Assembly (NCBI GenBank): GCA_050305935.1
Contig: JBNLGG010000062.1
Span: forward strand, 1-24,077
Length of the DNA: 24,077 nucleotides
Source: CAJXNP01 sp050305935
GTDB taxonomy: Bacteria; Bacteroidota; Bacteroidia; Cytophagales; Cyclobacteriaceae
Reading direction: 5' to 3'
The notes beneath the pieces were generated by a model. It did no database searches, had not been told where the DNA came from, and worked only from the letters and a program-made list of their open reading frames with translations. Below are positions 6,319 to 14,914 of this stretch, piece after piece. The position numbers and the translations under genes were made by a program. Within the stretch, counting starts at the first letter, position 1; every line of letters starts with the position of its first letter.

Positions 6319-6693
6319 ATGTTGACTGATCAAAAAACAGTGGTTCTGGGAGCGAGCAACAATCCTTCAAGGTATTCATACACCGCTTGTCAAATGTTGT
6401 ACGATCAGGGAATGGAATTTGAGCCCGTAGGAATCAAAAAAGGAAAAATATTCGGAAAGGAAATTCTCTCGATTTTTGATCATCCTGCAATTGATAATGT
6501 GGATACCGTTACACTCTATATAAATCCTATCCACCAAGGGCAACATTATGAATTTATCCTTTCATTGAATCCGCGGAGAATAATTTTTAATCCCGGCACA
6601 GAAAACACAGAACTCCGGGATTTAGCTCGACAAAAAGGAATAGAAACAGAATATTCATGTACATTGGTTCTTCTAAGTACGGGGCGATATTAG
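6319..6693 (+). CDS. CoA-binding domain protein (CoA_binding_2 type)
   Basis: A 124-residue Rossmann-like CoA-binding domain. The start TVVLGASNNPSRYSYTA is the family signature, followed by EFEPVGIKKGKIFGKEIL, VDTVTLYINP, RIIFNPGTEN and a final EYSCTLVLLSTGRY. The domain resembles the nucleotide-binding half of succinyl-CoA synthetase alpha, but here it stands alone; its cellular role is poorly defined. I chose ATG at 6319 because a good -7 element overlaps the longer frame and the family normally begins a few residues before VLGAS. The longest frame begins at 6265 and would add 18 residues without recognisable features. The gene is divergent from the universal stress protein gene and 110 bases before gyrB. 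Confidence 0.85.
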   Translation: MLTDQKTVVLGASNNPSRYSYTACQMLYDQGMEFEPVGIKKGKIFGKEILSIFDHPAIDNVDTVTLYINPIHQGQHYEFILSLNPRRIIFNPGTENTELRDLARQKGIETEYSCTLVLLSTGRY

Positions 6694-6774
6694 CTTGTAT
6701 TCCTGTTTAAGCAGATTAATGATTTAGAGGACTACCTTTTATAAAACTTAGGGTGATAATCCGCTATAAAATGC

Positions 6775-6782
6775 TATTTTTG
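6775..6782 (+). promoter_or_regulatory. Candidate -7 element of gyrB
   Basis: TATTTTTG matches TAnnTTTG and ends 21 bases before the gyrB ATG. No good TTG is found 17-23 bases upstream, so only the -7 half is convincing. Confidence 0.45.
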
Positions 6783-6803
6783 CGATTATTTTTTTAAAAA
6801 GCT

Positions 6804-8762
6804 ATGAGTGAGAAACCAGAACAAAAGAAAGGGGATTATTCAGCAGGTAATATTCAGGTTTTAGAAGGACTTGAAGCTGTAAGAAAAAGACCTGCGATGT
6901 ACATTGGGGATGTTAGTGTTAAAGGGCTTCACCACATGGTTTGGGAAGTGGTTGATAACTCCATCGATGAAGCGCTTGCCGGTCATTGTGACCTGATAAA
7001 GGTTACTATTCATAAAGACAATTCAATTTCAGTTGAGGATAATGGAAGGGGTATTCCTACGGATATCCACCCAAAAGAAAAGAAGTCAGCACTTGAAGTA
7101 GTAATGACTGTCTTACATGCCGGTGGTAAGTTTGATAAAGATACCTATAAAGTCTCAGGTGGATTGCATGGTGTGGGGGTATCCTGTGTGAATGCCTTAT
7201 CTACTGTGTTGGTGGCTACAATCCATCGGAATGGCAGGGTATATCAACAAGAATATGGAAGAGGAGTTCCCAAATATTCCGTCAAGGAGATAGGCGATAC
7301 AGATCGAACCGGAACCATCGTTCATTTTACTCCGGACGATACTATTTTTACTGTGACTGAATATAACTTCTCTACAGTTGCTAATCGTTTAAGAGAGCTT
7401 GCTTACCTGAATGCAGGAATCAAGATCGAACTTACTGATGAAAGGGATACTGACGAGGAGGGCAAGTTTAAGCACCAAAAATTCTTTAGCGAGGGAGGTT
7501 TGGTAGAATTTGTCGATTACCTGGATTCAGGTAGGGAAAAACTTATTGCTTCACCTATTTATATTGACAATGACAAGGGGGAAATTCCAGTGCAGGTTGC
7601 ATTGACTTACAATAATTCCTTTACCGAAAATGTGGTGAGCTATGTCAATAACATCAATACGATCGAAGGAGGAACACATATTTCGGGGTTCAGGCGTGCA
7701 CTTACGAGGACACTAAAATCTTATGCTGATAAATCCGGATTACTGGACAAAGTGAAAATTGAAATAAACGGAGATGATTTTCGTGAAGGGTTGACGGCAG
7801 TGGTTTCTGTGAAAGTGGCAGAGCCCCAGTTTGAAGGTCAGACAAAGACCAAGTTAGGCAATTCGGATGCCATAGGCGCAGTAGATTCCTCGGTGAGTGA
7901 AATGCTTCAATATTACCTTGAAGAACATCCAAAGGAAGCAAAAACCATTGTCCAAAAAGTGATCCTGGCAGCACAGGCGCGTCACGCAGCCAGAAAGGCG
8001 CGGGAAATGGTGCAGAGAAAGACTGTTTTATCTGGCACTGGTCTGCCCGGCAAATTAGCCGATTGCTCCAACACCGATCCTGCTGTGTGTGAGTTGTACC
8101 TGGTGGAGGGTGACTCCGCTGGTGGGTCAGCAAAACAGGGGAGAAACAGGAGTTTTCAGGCAATCCTCCCGCTACGTGGAAAGATCCTCAATGTCGAGAA
8201 GGCTCAGGAACACAGAATTTACGATAACGAAGAGATAAAGAACATCATTACTGCCCTGGGTGTTACTTTCGGCACAGAGGATGATGACAAAGCGCTAAAC
8301 ATGGCAAAGCTAAGATATCATAAGATCATCATTATGACCGATGCTGATATCGATGGTAGCCACATCAGGACATTGATCCTGACCTTCTTTTTCAGGTTTA
8401 TGAAACAACTGATAGAAAACGGGTACTTATATATCGCTTTACCGCCACTTTATTTGATCAGGAAAGGTAAGCAAGAGCGCTATTGCTGGACAGAAGAGGA
8501 ACGCGCAGCTATAGTGAAGGAGCTGGCACCGGATGGAAAAGAAGATTCTGTCAATATTCAGCGGTACAAAGGTCTTGGAGAGATGAATCCGGAACAACTA
8601 TGGACCACTACCATGGACCCTGAACACAGATCCTTAAAGAAGGTGACCATAGAATCAGCGGCCGAAGCTGATCACCTGTTTTCTATGCTGATGGGTGATG
8701 AAGTGGCCCCGCGGAGGGAGTTTATCGAGGCCAATGCAAAATATGCCAAGGTCGATATTTAG
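6804..8762 (+). CDS. gyrB: DNA gyrase subunit B
   Basis: ATPase subunit of DNA gyrase, which with GyrA introduces negative supercoils; target of aminocoumarins. The 652 residues cover the GHKL ATPase (E48, N52, D79-N-G-R-G, and GGLHGVG at 119-125), the transducer domain with its Lys loop (QTKTKLGN, about 345-352), and the TOPRIM domain. TOPRIM metal ligands are E435 in LYLVEGDSAGG and D513/D515 in TDADIDGSH. The C-terminal tail domain ends VAPRREFIEANAKYAKVDI. The length is that of the short GyrB form, without the long insertion of the enterobacterial enzyme. The N-terminus (YSAGNIQVLEGLEAVRKRPAMYIGD) and length fit GyrB better than ParE. It is followed by an intrinsic terminator, so it is probably transcribed alone. 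Confidence 0.97.
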   Translation: MSEKPEQKKGDYSAGNIQVLEGLEAVRKRPAMYIGDVSVKGLHHMVWEVVDNSIDEALAGHCDLIKVTIHKDNSISVEDNGRGIPTDIHPKEKKSALEVVMTVLHAGGKFDKDTYKVSGGLHGVGVSCVNALSTVLVATIHRNGRVYQQEYGRGVPKYSVKEIGDTDRTGTIVHFTPDDTIFTVTEYNFSTVANRLRELAYLNAGIKIELTDERDTDEEGKFKHQKFFSEGGLVEFVDYLDSGREKLIASPIYIDNDKGEIPVQVALTYNNSFTENVVSYVNNINTIEGGTHISGFRRALTRTLKSYADKSGLLDKVKIEINGDDFREGLTAVVSVKVAEPQFEGQTKTKLGNSDAIGAVDSSVSEMLQYYLEEHPKEAKTIVQKVILAAQARHAARKAREMVQRKTVLSGTGLPGKLADCSNTDPAVCELYLVEGDSAGGSAKQGRNRSFQAILPLRGKILNVEKAQEHRIYDNEEIKNIITALGVTFGTEDDDKALNMAKLRYHKIIIMTDADIDGSHIRTLILTFFFRFMKQLIENGYLYIALPPLYLIRKGKQERYCWTEEERAAIVKELAPDGKEDSVNIQRYKGLGEMNPEQLWTTTMDPEHRSLKKVTIESAAEADHLFSMLMGDEVAPRREFIEANAKYAKVDI

Positions 8763-8791
8763 AAAATAAAAATATACATTCGAACAATGGT

Positions 8792-8816
8792 TGGCCTTTT
8801 GAATTTCAAAAGGCCA
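8792..8816 (+). terminator. Intrinsic terminator downstream of gyrB
   Basis: TGGCCTTTTG and CAAAAGGCCA form a ten-pair stem around AATTT, followed by TCTTATTT. The symmetric arms with A-rich flank on the other side mean it could act in both directions. It separates gyrB from ppk1. Confidence 0.75.
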
Positions 8817-8844
8817 TCTTATTTAACACTACCAGGAAATTAAC

Positions 8845-10959
8845 ATGGCGCACACAGACAAGATTTCGCAGCAGATTAATGAAAGCGTGTTTATTAGCCG
8901 GGATTTAAGCTGGCTTCAGTTTAACAACAGGGTGCTGGATCAAGCCAAACACCTTGATAGGTCACTGCTTGAGCGTTTGAAGTTCCTTGCCATTACAGCA
9001 TCCAATCTGGATGAGTTTTTTATGATCAGGGTAGGAAGTTTATATAACTACCTGGATTATGGAAAAGAAAGAACAGACTACTCCGGCCTTAGGGAAATTC
9101 CCTATAGGAGAAAATTATTTCAGGAAGCACATGCCTTTAATAAGGATCAGCGGGATTATTATATTCAAAAGCTAAAACCTGTCTTTGAAGAGAACGGGTT
9201 TGTCATTGGCAGGCTCGAAGATTTGACCGAGGCGGAAATCAGCGAGGCGAAGGATTATTTTAAGAAAACAATCTTTCCTATGCTTACCCCGATGGTGTAT
9301 GACAGCTATCATACCTTTCCGATATTGATGAACCAGATACTCATCTACGGGGTGGTTACGGTTAATAAGGAGGAAGATACGCAACAGAAAAAGATTTCCT
9401 TTATACAGATCCCGCAAAACCTTCCAAGGTTTTATGAAATCGAACGGGATGACCTTGTACTGTTTGTTCCGGTAGAAGAAATAATCCGACGATATATTCA
9501 TAAGCTGTTTCGCAATATTGAAATCGTTTCTATTAACCTTTTCAGGCTTACGCGGAACGGCGATTTCACGCTGGAAGAAAGTGATGATATTGAAGCTAAT
9601 TTTCTTGAGGAACTGAAAAGAAAATTAAAGACAAGGAAAACGGGAAGGGTAGTTAGAATTGAAATTGACGAGCGGCCAAATAAATGGTTGAAAAAGATAT
9701 TGAAGGAGCGATGGGAGCTTGAGGACGACAATTTTTTCTATGTGTCAAAAGAAAACCTTTTTGACTACTCCCGCTTTTGGCAAATTATTGGTAGTTCTTA
9801 TTTAAAAGACAGGTTGCCAAAACCACATGCACCGGTCAAGCCTGTTACCTATCCGGAAGGCGAAGCAGATGCCATCTTTGATATTTTAAAGAAGAGAGAT
9901 ATCCTCCTGCACCACCCATACAATAATATGGAGCCGTTGTTAGACCTGATTGAGAAGTCGGCCGAAGACCCAAGGGTACTTTCCATAAAACTTACCATTT
10001 ACCGTCTGGCGGATGAATCGAGGATTACGAATGCCCTATTGAAGGCGGCGGAAAACGGGAAGCACGTTTCGGTGTTATTCGAGGTGAAAGCGCGTTTTGA
10101 TGAAGAGAATAATTTGCGTGAAGCTAAAAAACTGGAAGACGCAGGATGCTTTGTGATCTATGGGATCAGCAATGTGAAGACGCATACGAAGCTAATGCTG
10201 ATCGTCAGAAAGGAAGGTGAAAAGGTGACCAGGTATGTCCACATGTCTAGCGGAAACTATAATGAAAGTACGGCGAAACTCTACACGGATTTGGGGCTAT
10301 TGACTACCAACGAAATGTATGCCCACGATGTGTCGGAGTTTTTTAACGCAATTACCGGACATTCCGTACCCCGTGTCTATGAGAACTTGATTACAGCCCC
10401 AAAAGATATGAGGAATCAGCTCGTTGAGTTGATACAAAATGAAGCCGAGAATGCGAGAAAAGGGCTTCCATGTGGAATTGTTATAAAAATTAATTCCCTT
10501 CAGGACAAAAAAACGATTTCCGAATTATATGAGGCCTCCAGGGCCGGTGTTCCCATCAAGCTGATTGTCCGGGGTATTTGTTGTTTGCGGCCCGGAAGAG
10601 AGGGACTTAGCGAAAATGTGGAGGTAATATCTATCGTGGGGAATTTCCTTGAGCATTCCCGGATCTATTATTTTCAAAACAATGATGATCCTAAAGTATA
10701 CCTGGGAAGCGCAGATGTTATGGTGCGAAGTTTTGACAGGAGGATTGAGTCGCTATTCCTGATTATTGATCCGGTGCTGAGAAAACAATGCGTCAATATT
10801 CTTCATTATAACATGAAGGATAATGTGAACACCTATATAATGAGGGAAGATGGTACATACGAAATAAAAACGGAACCGGGGGCTGAACCCTTTAATGTCC
10901 ACAAGGAGTTTTTCAACGTAAAACTTGAGGAAGTAGAACAGGTGAAAATGTTCTGGTAA
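8845..10959 (+). CDS. ppk1: Polyphosphate kinase 1
   Basis: Reversible synthesis of inorganic polyphosphate from ATP, often membrane-associated. The 704 residues match the usual length. The N-terminal domain opens FISRDLSWLQFNNRVLDQAK and continues LKFLAITASNLDEFFMIRVG. The head domain follows, then the two phospholipase-D-like catalytic domains. The phosphorylated histidine is H447 in VKTHTKLMLIVRKEGE (counterpart of E. coli H435), followed by RYVHMSSGNYNESTAKLYTDLG. The second essential histidine is H604 in FLEHSRIYYFQN (E. coli H592), followed by VYLGSADVMVRSFDRRIE. ATG at 8845 has AGGAAA at good spacing. It stands between two terminator-like hairpins, so it is probably monocistronic. No exopolyphosphatase gene is adjacent. 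Confidence 0.97.
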   Translation: MAHTDKISQQINESVFISRDLSWLQFNNRVLDQAKHLDRSLLERLKFLAITASNLDEFFMIRVGSLYNYLDYGKERTDYSGLREIPYRRKLFQEAHAFNKDQRDYYIQKLKPVFEENGFVIGRLEDLTEAEISEAKDYFKKTIFPMLTPMVYDSYHTFPILMNQILIYGVVTVNKEEDTQQKKISFIQIPQNLPRFYEIERDDLVLFVPVEEIIRRYIHKLFRNIEIVSINLFRLTRNGDFTLEESDDIEANFLEELKRKLKTRKTGRVVRIEIDERPNKWLKKILKERWELEDDNFFYVSKENLFDYSRFWQIIGSSYLKDRLPKPHAPVKPVTYPEGEADAIFDILKKRDILLHHPYNNMEPLLDLIEKSAEDPRVLSIKLTIYRLADESRITNALLKAAENGKHVSVLFEVKARFDEENNLREAKKLEDAGCFVIYGISNVKTHTKLMLIVRKEGEKVTRYVHMSSGNYNESTAKLYTDLGLLTTNEMYAHDVSEFFNAITGHSVPRVYENLITAPKDMRNQLVELIQNEAENARKGLPCGIVIKINSLQDKKTISELYEASRAGVPIKLIVRGICCLRPGREGLSENVEVISIVGNFLEHSRIYYFQNNDDPKVYLGSADVMVRSFDRRIESLFLIIDPVLRKQCVNILHYNMKDNVNTYIMREDGTYEIKTEPGAEPFNVHKEFFNVKLEEVEQVKMFW

Positions 10960-10963
10960 CTAT

Positions 10964-10994
10964 TTGTTTAAGAATACTTTTCATTCTTATTTTG
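10964..10994 (+). promoter_or_regulatory. Candidate promoter of the metH leader
   Basis: TTG (10964-10966), 20 bases, then TTATTTTG (10987-10994), one base off TAnnTTTG. Transcription would start near 11000, which coincides with the 5' edge of the riboswitch. The element overlaps the ppk1 terminator hairpin. Confidence 0.5.
10969..10993 (+). terminator. Weak AT-rich terminator after ppk1
   Basis: TAAGAAT (10969-10975) pairs with ATTCTTA (10983-10989) around a seven-base loop and is followed by TTTT. The stem has only one G-C pair, so it is weak. It lies ten bases after the ppk1 stop. Confidence 0.4.
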
Positions 10995-10999
10995 CAATT

Positions 11000-11095
11000 C
11001 TTATCACGAAAGACTGAGGGATCGGGCCCTGAGAAGTCTTGGCAACCTTGGTTATACTTGGTGCCAACTCCCGCTTGGAAATCAAGGCAGATAAG
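11000..11095 (+). ncRNA. SAM-I (S-box) riboswitch upstream of metH
   Basis: S-adenosylmethionine-sensing leader. Helix P1 is CTTATC (11000-11005) with GATAAG (11090-11095). Core elements follow in canonical order: GACTGAGGGAT, GGGCCCTGAGAAGTC (kink-turn and P2 return), GGCAACC, the GGTGCCAACTCCCGC junction, and the P4 stem CTTG-GAAAT-CAAG. High SAM should stabilise P1 and shut off the downstream gene, here methionine synthase. The expression platform (11096-11146) carries a second GATAAG (11119-11124) and ACTTAT (11125-11130), either of which can compete with P1. No strong GC stem plus T-run is visible, so control may be translational. Confidence 0.94.
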
Positions 11096-11146
11096 TGTCC
11101 ACTCCAACAGGCTTTCTCGATAAGACTTATTTAAACTTACTGCGAA

Positions 11147-14100
11147 TTGAAGACTTTACAAGAAATAGTAAAAGAGAGAATATTGATTCTCGATGGCGCC
11201 ATGGGAACCATGATACAGCGCTACAAGCTGGAGGAGGAAGATTACAGAGGGGAAATTTTTAAAGATCACCCGTCGCCACTCAAGGGAAACAATGATTTAT
11301 TGTCCATAACAAGACCGGCTATCATTAAGGAAATCCACCGGGCCTATTTTGATGCCGGGGCAGATATTGTGTTTACAAATACTTTTTCTGCTACTTCTGT
11401 TGCACAGGCAGATTATAAGATGGAAAAGTATGTTTATGACATTAATTTTCAATCGGCAAAAATTGCAAAGGAAGTAGCCAATGAGTTTAATAAGGTCAAT
11501 CCCGATTCTCCTAAGTTTGTTGCCGGTTCATTTGGCCCGACCAACCGGTCGGCGTCGTTCTCACCGGATGTAAATGACCCAGGTTTTCGAAATATAAACT
11601 TTGACCAATTAAAACAGGCATATAAGGAGCAGGGGCAAGCGCTCATAGATGGTGGTGTTGACATCCTTTTAATTGAGACTATTTTTGATACATTAAATGC
11701 CAAAGCAGCCCTTTTTGCTGTGACGGAGCTTTTGGACGAGCTGAAACTGGATCTCCCCATCATGGTCTCCGGCACGATCACAGATGCCAGTGGAAGGACG
11801 CTTTCGGGACAGACGACTGAAGCTTTCTGGCACTCATTGTCGCATGGTAAATTATTTAGTATAGGCCTTAATTGTGCGTTAGGAGCAGATATGATGCGAG
11901 CGTATCTGAACACCCTGAGCAGGACTGCCCATGTCAATGTGAGCCTCCATCCAAATGCAGGCTTGCCAAATGAATTTGGGCAGTATGACGAATCACCGGA
12001 GTACATGGCCAAGGTACTTGAAGACTATGCGAAGGAAGGTCTGCTTAATATAGTTGGGGGTTGTTGTGGTACTACTCCAGAGCACATTAAAGCCATTGCC
12101 GATGCAGTAAAAAAATATAAACCAAGGACACTCGTAGAAAAATCAAAATACCTCAACCTAAGTGGCCTGGAACCACTTACTATTACAGAAAGCACCAATT
12201 TTGTCAATATTGGTGAAAGGACCAATGTGACTGGGTCCATAAAATTTGCCCGTCTTATACGAGAGAAGAACTACGACGAAGCTTTGGAAATAGCGGCTGG
12301 GCAGGTGGAGGGTGGCGCCCAGGTGATCGACGTAAACCTAGACGAAGGTATGCTGGATTCCGAAGTGGAAATGGTGAAATTTTTGAACCTGATGGCGTCT
12401 GAGCCTGACATTGCAAAAGTACCGGTGATGGTTGACTCCTCCAAATGGTCTGTCATTGAAGCCGGGCTAAAATGCCTTCAGGGAAAGTCGATTGTGAATA
12501 GCATTTCCCTCAAAGAAGGGGAAGAGAAATTCAAAGAATATGCTCGAAAGATCATGCGCTATGGTGCAGCTACTGTCGTGATGGCTTTCGATGAGAATGG
12601 TCAGGCAGACTCATATGAAAGGCGAATTGAAATATGTAAAAGATCTTATGATATTCTTGTCAATGAGGTTGGCTTCAATCCGCAGGATATCATCTTTGAT
12701 CCAAACATTCTGACTGTTGCCACAGGTATTGAGGAACATAACAATTATGCGGTAGATTTTATCAATACGGTAAAATGGATTAAAGCCAATTTACCCGGCG
12801 CAAAAGTCAGTGGCGGTGTAAGTAACATTTCTTTCTCGTTCCGGGGGAACAATGTCGTAAGGGAGGCGATGCATTCCGCATTCCTCTACCATGCCATCAA
12901 GGCCGGACTCGATATGGGAATCGTGAATGCGGGTATGATAGAGGTGTACGAAGAAGTGCCTAAAGAGCTCCTGGAAATGGTGGAGGACGTTCTTTTTAAC
13001 AGGAGGCCGGATGCCACTGAAAGGTTAGTAGAATATGCTGATAAAGTAAAGGGCGATGGCAAAAAGCTCGAGCGGGATGATTCCTGGCGTCAGTTGCCGG
13101 TGAATGAAAGGATTTCCCATGCACTTATTAAAGGGATTGTTGAGTTTATTGAAGAGGATGCTGAGGAAGCAAGAAAGAAGTTTGACCGCCCGCTTCAGGT
13201 AATCGAAGGGCCTTTGATGGACGGTATGAACGTAGTGGGAGATTTATTTGGTGCCGGGAAGATGTTCCTCCCTCAGGTGGTTAAAAGCGCCCGGGTGATG
13301 AAAAAGGCGGTTGCATACCTGATCCCGTTTATTGAAGAAGAAAAACTTTTAAACAATGATACCTCCTCCCAGTCACAGGGAAAAATTCTACTTGCCACTG
13401 TGAAGGGAGATGTACATGACATAGGAAAAAACATTGTCGGAGTTGTGTTGGCATGTAACAACTACGAAATCATTGACCTCGGTGTGATGGTCCCCCTGGA
13501 TAAAATCCTGGATACTGCGGTTAAGGAACAAGTGGATGTCATTGGTTTGAGCGGTCTGATTACCCCGTCACTGGATGAGATGGTATATGTAGCGAAGGAG
13601 ATGGAAAGAAGAAAGCTCAAAACGCCACTATTGATAGGAGGAGCAACTACGTCAAAAATACACACGGCCGTTAAAATTGATCCTAACTATAGCAACAGCG
13701 TTTTCCACGTGTTGGACGCTTCAAAGAGCGTTCCCGTGGTAAGTAACCTTCTGAACAGTGACCAGTCAGCAAGGGATAAATTTTCGAAGGAAAATAAAGA
13801 AGCCTATGCTAAGCTGCGGGAGGACCACGAAAGGAAAAGAGGTGTCAAGAATTTTATTACCATCAATGAAGCACGTGCCAATAAATTTTCTCCTGACTGG
13901 ACAGGTTTTTCTTCCATACGGCCTTCTTTTCTGGGAGCAAAAAAACTGACAGGAATATCATTAAAAGATCTGGTGCCCTACATTGACTGGACACCGTTTT
14001 TTATCACGTGGGAGTTGACCGGTAAGTATCCACAGATTCTTAGTGATGAGGTAGTGGGCAAAGAAGCTCAAAAGCTCTTTGACGATGCCCAGACGATGTT

Positions 14101-14860
14101 AAATACACTGGTTGAAAAAGATTTACTTGGCCTTGAAGCAGTGATTGGATTTTTGCCCGCAAATACTGTCAATGACGATGATGTTGAGATCTATCAATAT
14201 CATCAAAATGGGAAGGGATACCGGGTTGATACTAACGAAAAGCTGGTCACCCTAAACTTCTTGCGACAGCAAAGCAAGAAAGCCAGTAACCTGCCTAATT
14301 TTAGTTTAAGTGATTTCATTGCTCCAAAAGAAACACAGAAAGAAGATTTTATCGGGGCTTTTGCGGTGACGTCAGGAATTAACGCAGAAAAGCTGGCGAA
14401 GGAGTATGAGGACAATCTCGACGATTATAATAGCATTATGGTAAAAGCGCTGGCTGACCGCTTTGCTGAAGCCTTAGCAGAATACGTCCATGAAAAAGTA
14501 AGGAAAGAATACTGGGGTTATGCAAATGAAGAGGCGCTGTCCAATGACGAATTGATAAAAGAAAGTTACAGCGGCATTCGTCCTGCCCCGGGCTATCCGG
14601 CTTGTCCTGATCACCTCGAAAAAAGAAAGCTGTTTGACCTGATAAAAGCAGAGGAAAATACACAGATTCGGTTGACGGAGAATTTCGCTATGTACCCAGC
14701 GGCTTCAGTTTGCGGTTGGTATTTCTCGCACCCGGAATCCAGGTATTTCGGTATAGGAAAGATTGAAAAAGACCAGGTGATTGACTACGCAGAGAGGAAG
14801 AAACTCGATAAGGAAATAGTCGAAAAATGGTTGAGCCCAAACCTCTCCTATGATGTATGA
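11147..14860 (+). CDS. metH: Cobalamin-dependent methionine synthase
   Basis: Transfers the methyl group of 5-methyltetrahydrofolate to homocysteine through cobalamin. It is a full four-module protein of 1237 residues. The homocysteine domain has zinc ligands C243 (GLNCALG) and C306/C307 (GGCCGTTPEH). The pterin-binding domain begins near 350 (FVNIGERTNVTGS). The B12 domain has the axial histidine H757 in DVHDIGKN, followed by LSGLITPSLDEMV. The AdoMet reactivation domain contains RPAPGYPACPDH from R1145. Start is TTG at 11147: an in-frame TAA lies five codons upstream and the next ATG falls inside the catalytic LDGAMGTM. Several Bacteroidota split this enzyme; here it is a single chain. A SAM-I riboswitch in the leader implies repression by SAM. 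Confidence 0.97.
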   Translation: MKTLQEIVKERILILDGAMGTMIQRYKLEEEDYRGEIFKDHPSPLKGNNDLLSITRPAIIKEIHRAYFDAGADIVFTNTFSATSVAQADYKMEKYVYDINFQSAKIAKEVANEFNKVNPDSPKFVAGSFGPTNRSASFSPDVNDPGFRNINFDQLKQAYKEQGQALIDGGVDILLIETIFDTLNAKAALFAVTELLDELKLDLPIMVSGTITDASGRTLSGQTTEAFWHSLSHGKLFSIGLNCALGADMMRAYLNTLSRTAHVNVSLHPNAGLPNEFGQYDESPEYMAKVLEDYAKEGLLNIVGGCCGTTPEHIKAIADAVKKYKPRTLVEKSKYLNLSGLEPLTITESTNFVNIGERTNVTGSIKFARLIREKNYDEALEIAAGQVEGGAQVIDVNLDEGMLDSEVEMVKFLNLMASEPDIAKVPVMVDSSKWSVIEAGLKCLQGKSIVNSISLKEGEEKFKEYARKIMRYGAATVVMAFDENGQADSYERRIEICKRSYDILVNEVGFNPQDIIFDPNILTVATGIEEHNNYAVDFINTVKWIKANLPGAKVSGGVSNISFSFRGNNVVREAMHSAFLYHAIKAGLDMGIVNAGMIEVYEEVPKELLEMVEDVLFNRRPDATERLVEYADKVKGDGKKLERDDSWRQLPVNERISHALIKGIVEFIEEDAEEARKKFDRPLQVIEGPLMDGMNVVGDLFGAGKMFLPQVVKSARVMKKAVAYLIPFIEEEKLLNNDTSSQSQGKILLATVKGDVHDIGKNIVGVVLACNNYEIIDLGVMVPLDKILDTAVKEQVDVIGLSGLITPSLDEMVYVAKEMERRKLKTPLLIGGATTSKIHTAVKIDPNYSNSVFHVLDASKSVPVVSNLLNSDQSARDKFSKENKEAYAKLREDHERKRGVKNFITINEARANKFSPDWTGFSSIRPSFLGAKKLTGISLKDLVPYIDWTPFFITWELTGKYPQILSDEVVGKEAQKLFDDAQTMLNTLVEKDLLGLEAVIGFLPANTVNDDDVEIYQYHQNGKGYRVDTNEKLVTLNFLRQQSKKASNLPNFSLSDFIAPKETQKEDFIGAFAVTSGINAEKLAKEYEDNLDDYNSIMVKALADRFAEALAEYVHEKVRKEYWGYANEEALSNDELIKESYSGIRPAPGYPACPDHLEKRKLFDLIKAEENTQIRLTENFAMYPAASVCGWYFSHPESRYFGIGKIEKDQVIDYAERKKLDKEIVEKWLSPNLSYDV

Positions 14861-14900
14861 TGCTCGTTTAATTTCCATAATATTCCAGCACAATTCTTGT

Positions 14901-14908
14901 TAATTTTG
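14901..14908 (+). promoter_or_regulatory. Candidate -7 element before the TPR gene
   Basis: TAATTTTG matches TAnnTTTG, 6 bases before the ATG at 14915. If used, the transcript would be nearly leaderless or translation would begin at the ATG at 14933. No TTG at proper spacing upstream, so the gene may instead be read through from metH. Confidence 0.35.
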
Positions 14909-14914
14909 ATTGAA

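Noticed and set aside
7702..8163. 153-residue minus-strand reading frame inside gyrB
   Set aside because: It lies wholly within conserved gyrB sequence in the opposite strand and has no recognisable domain.
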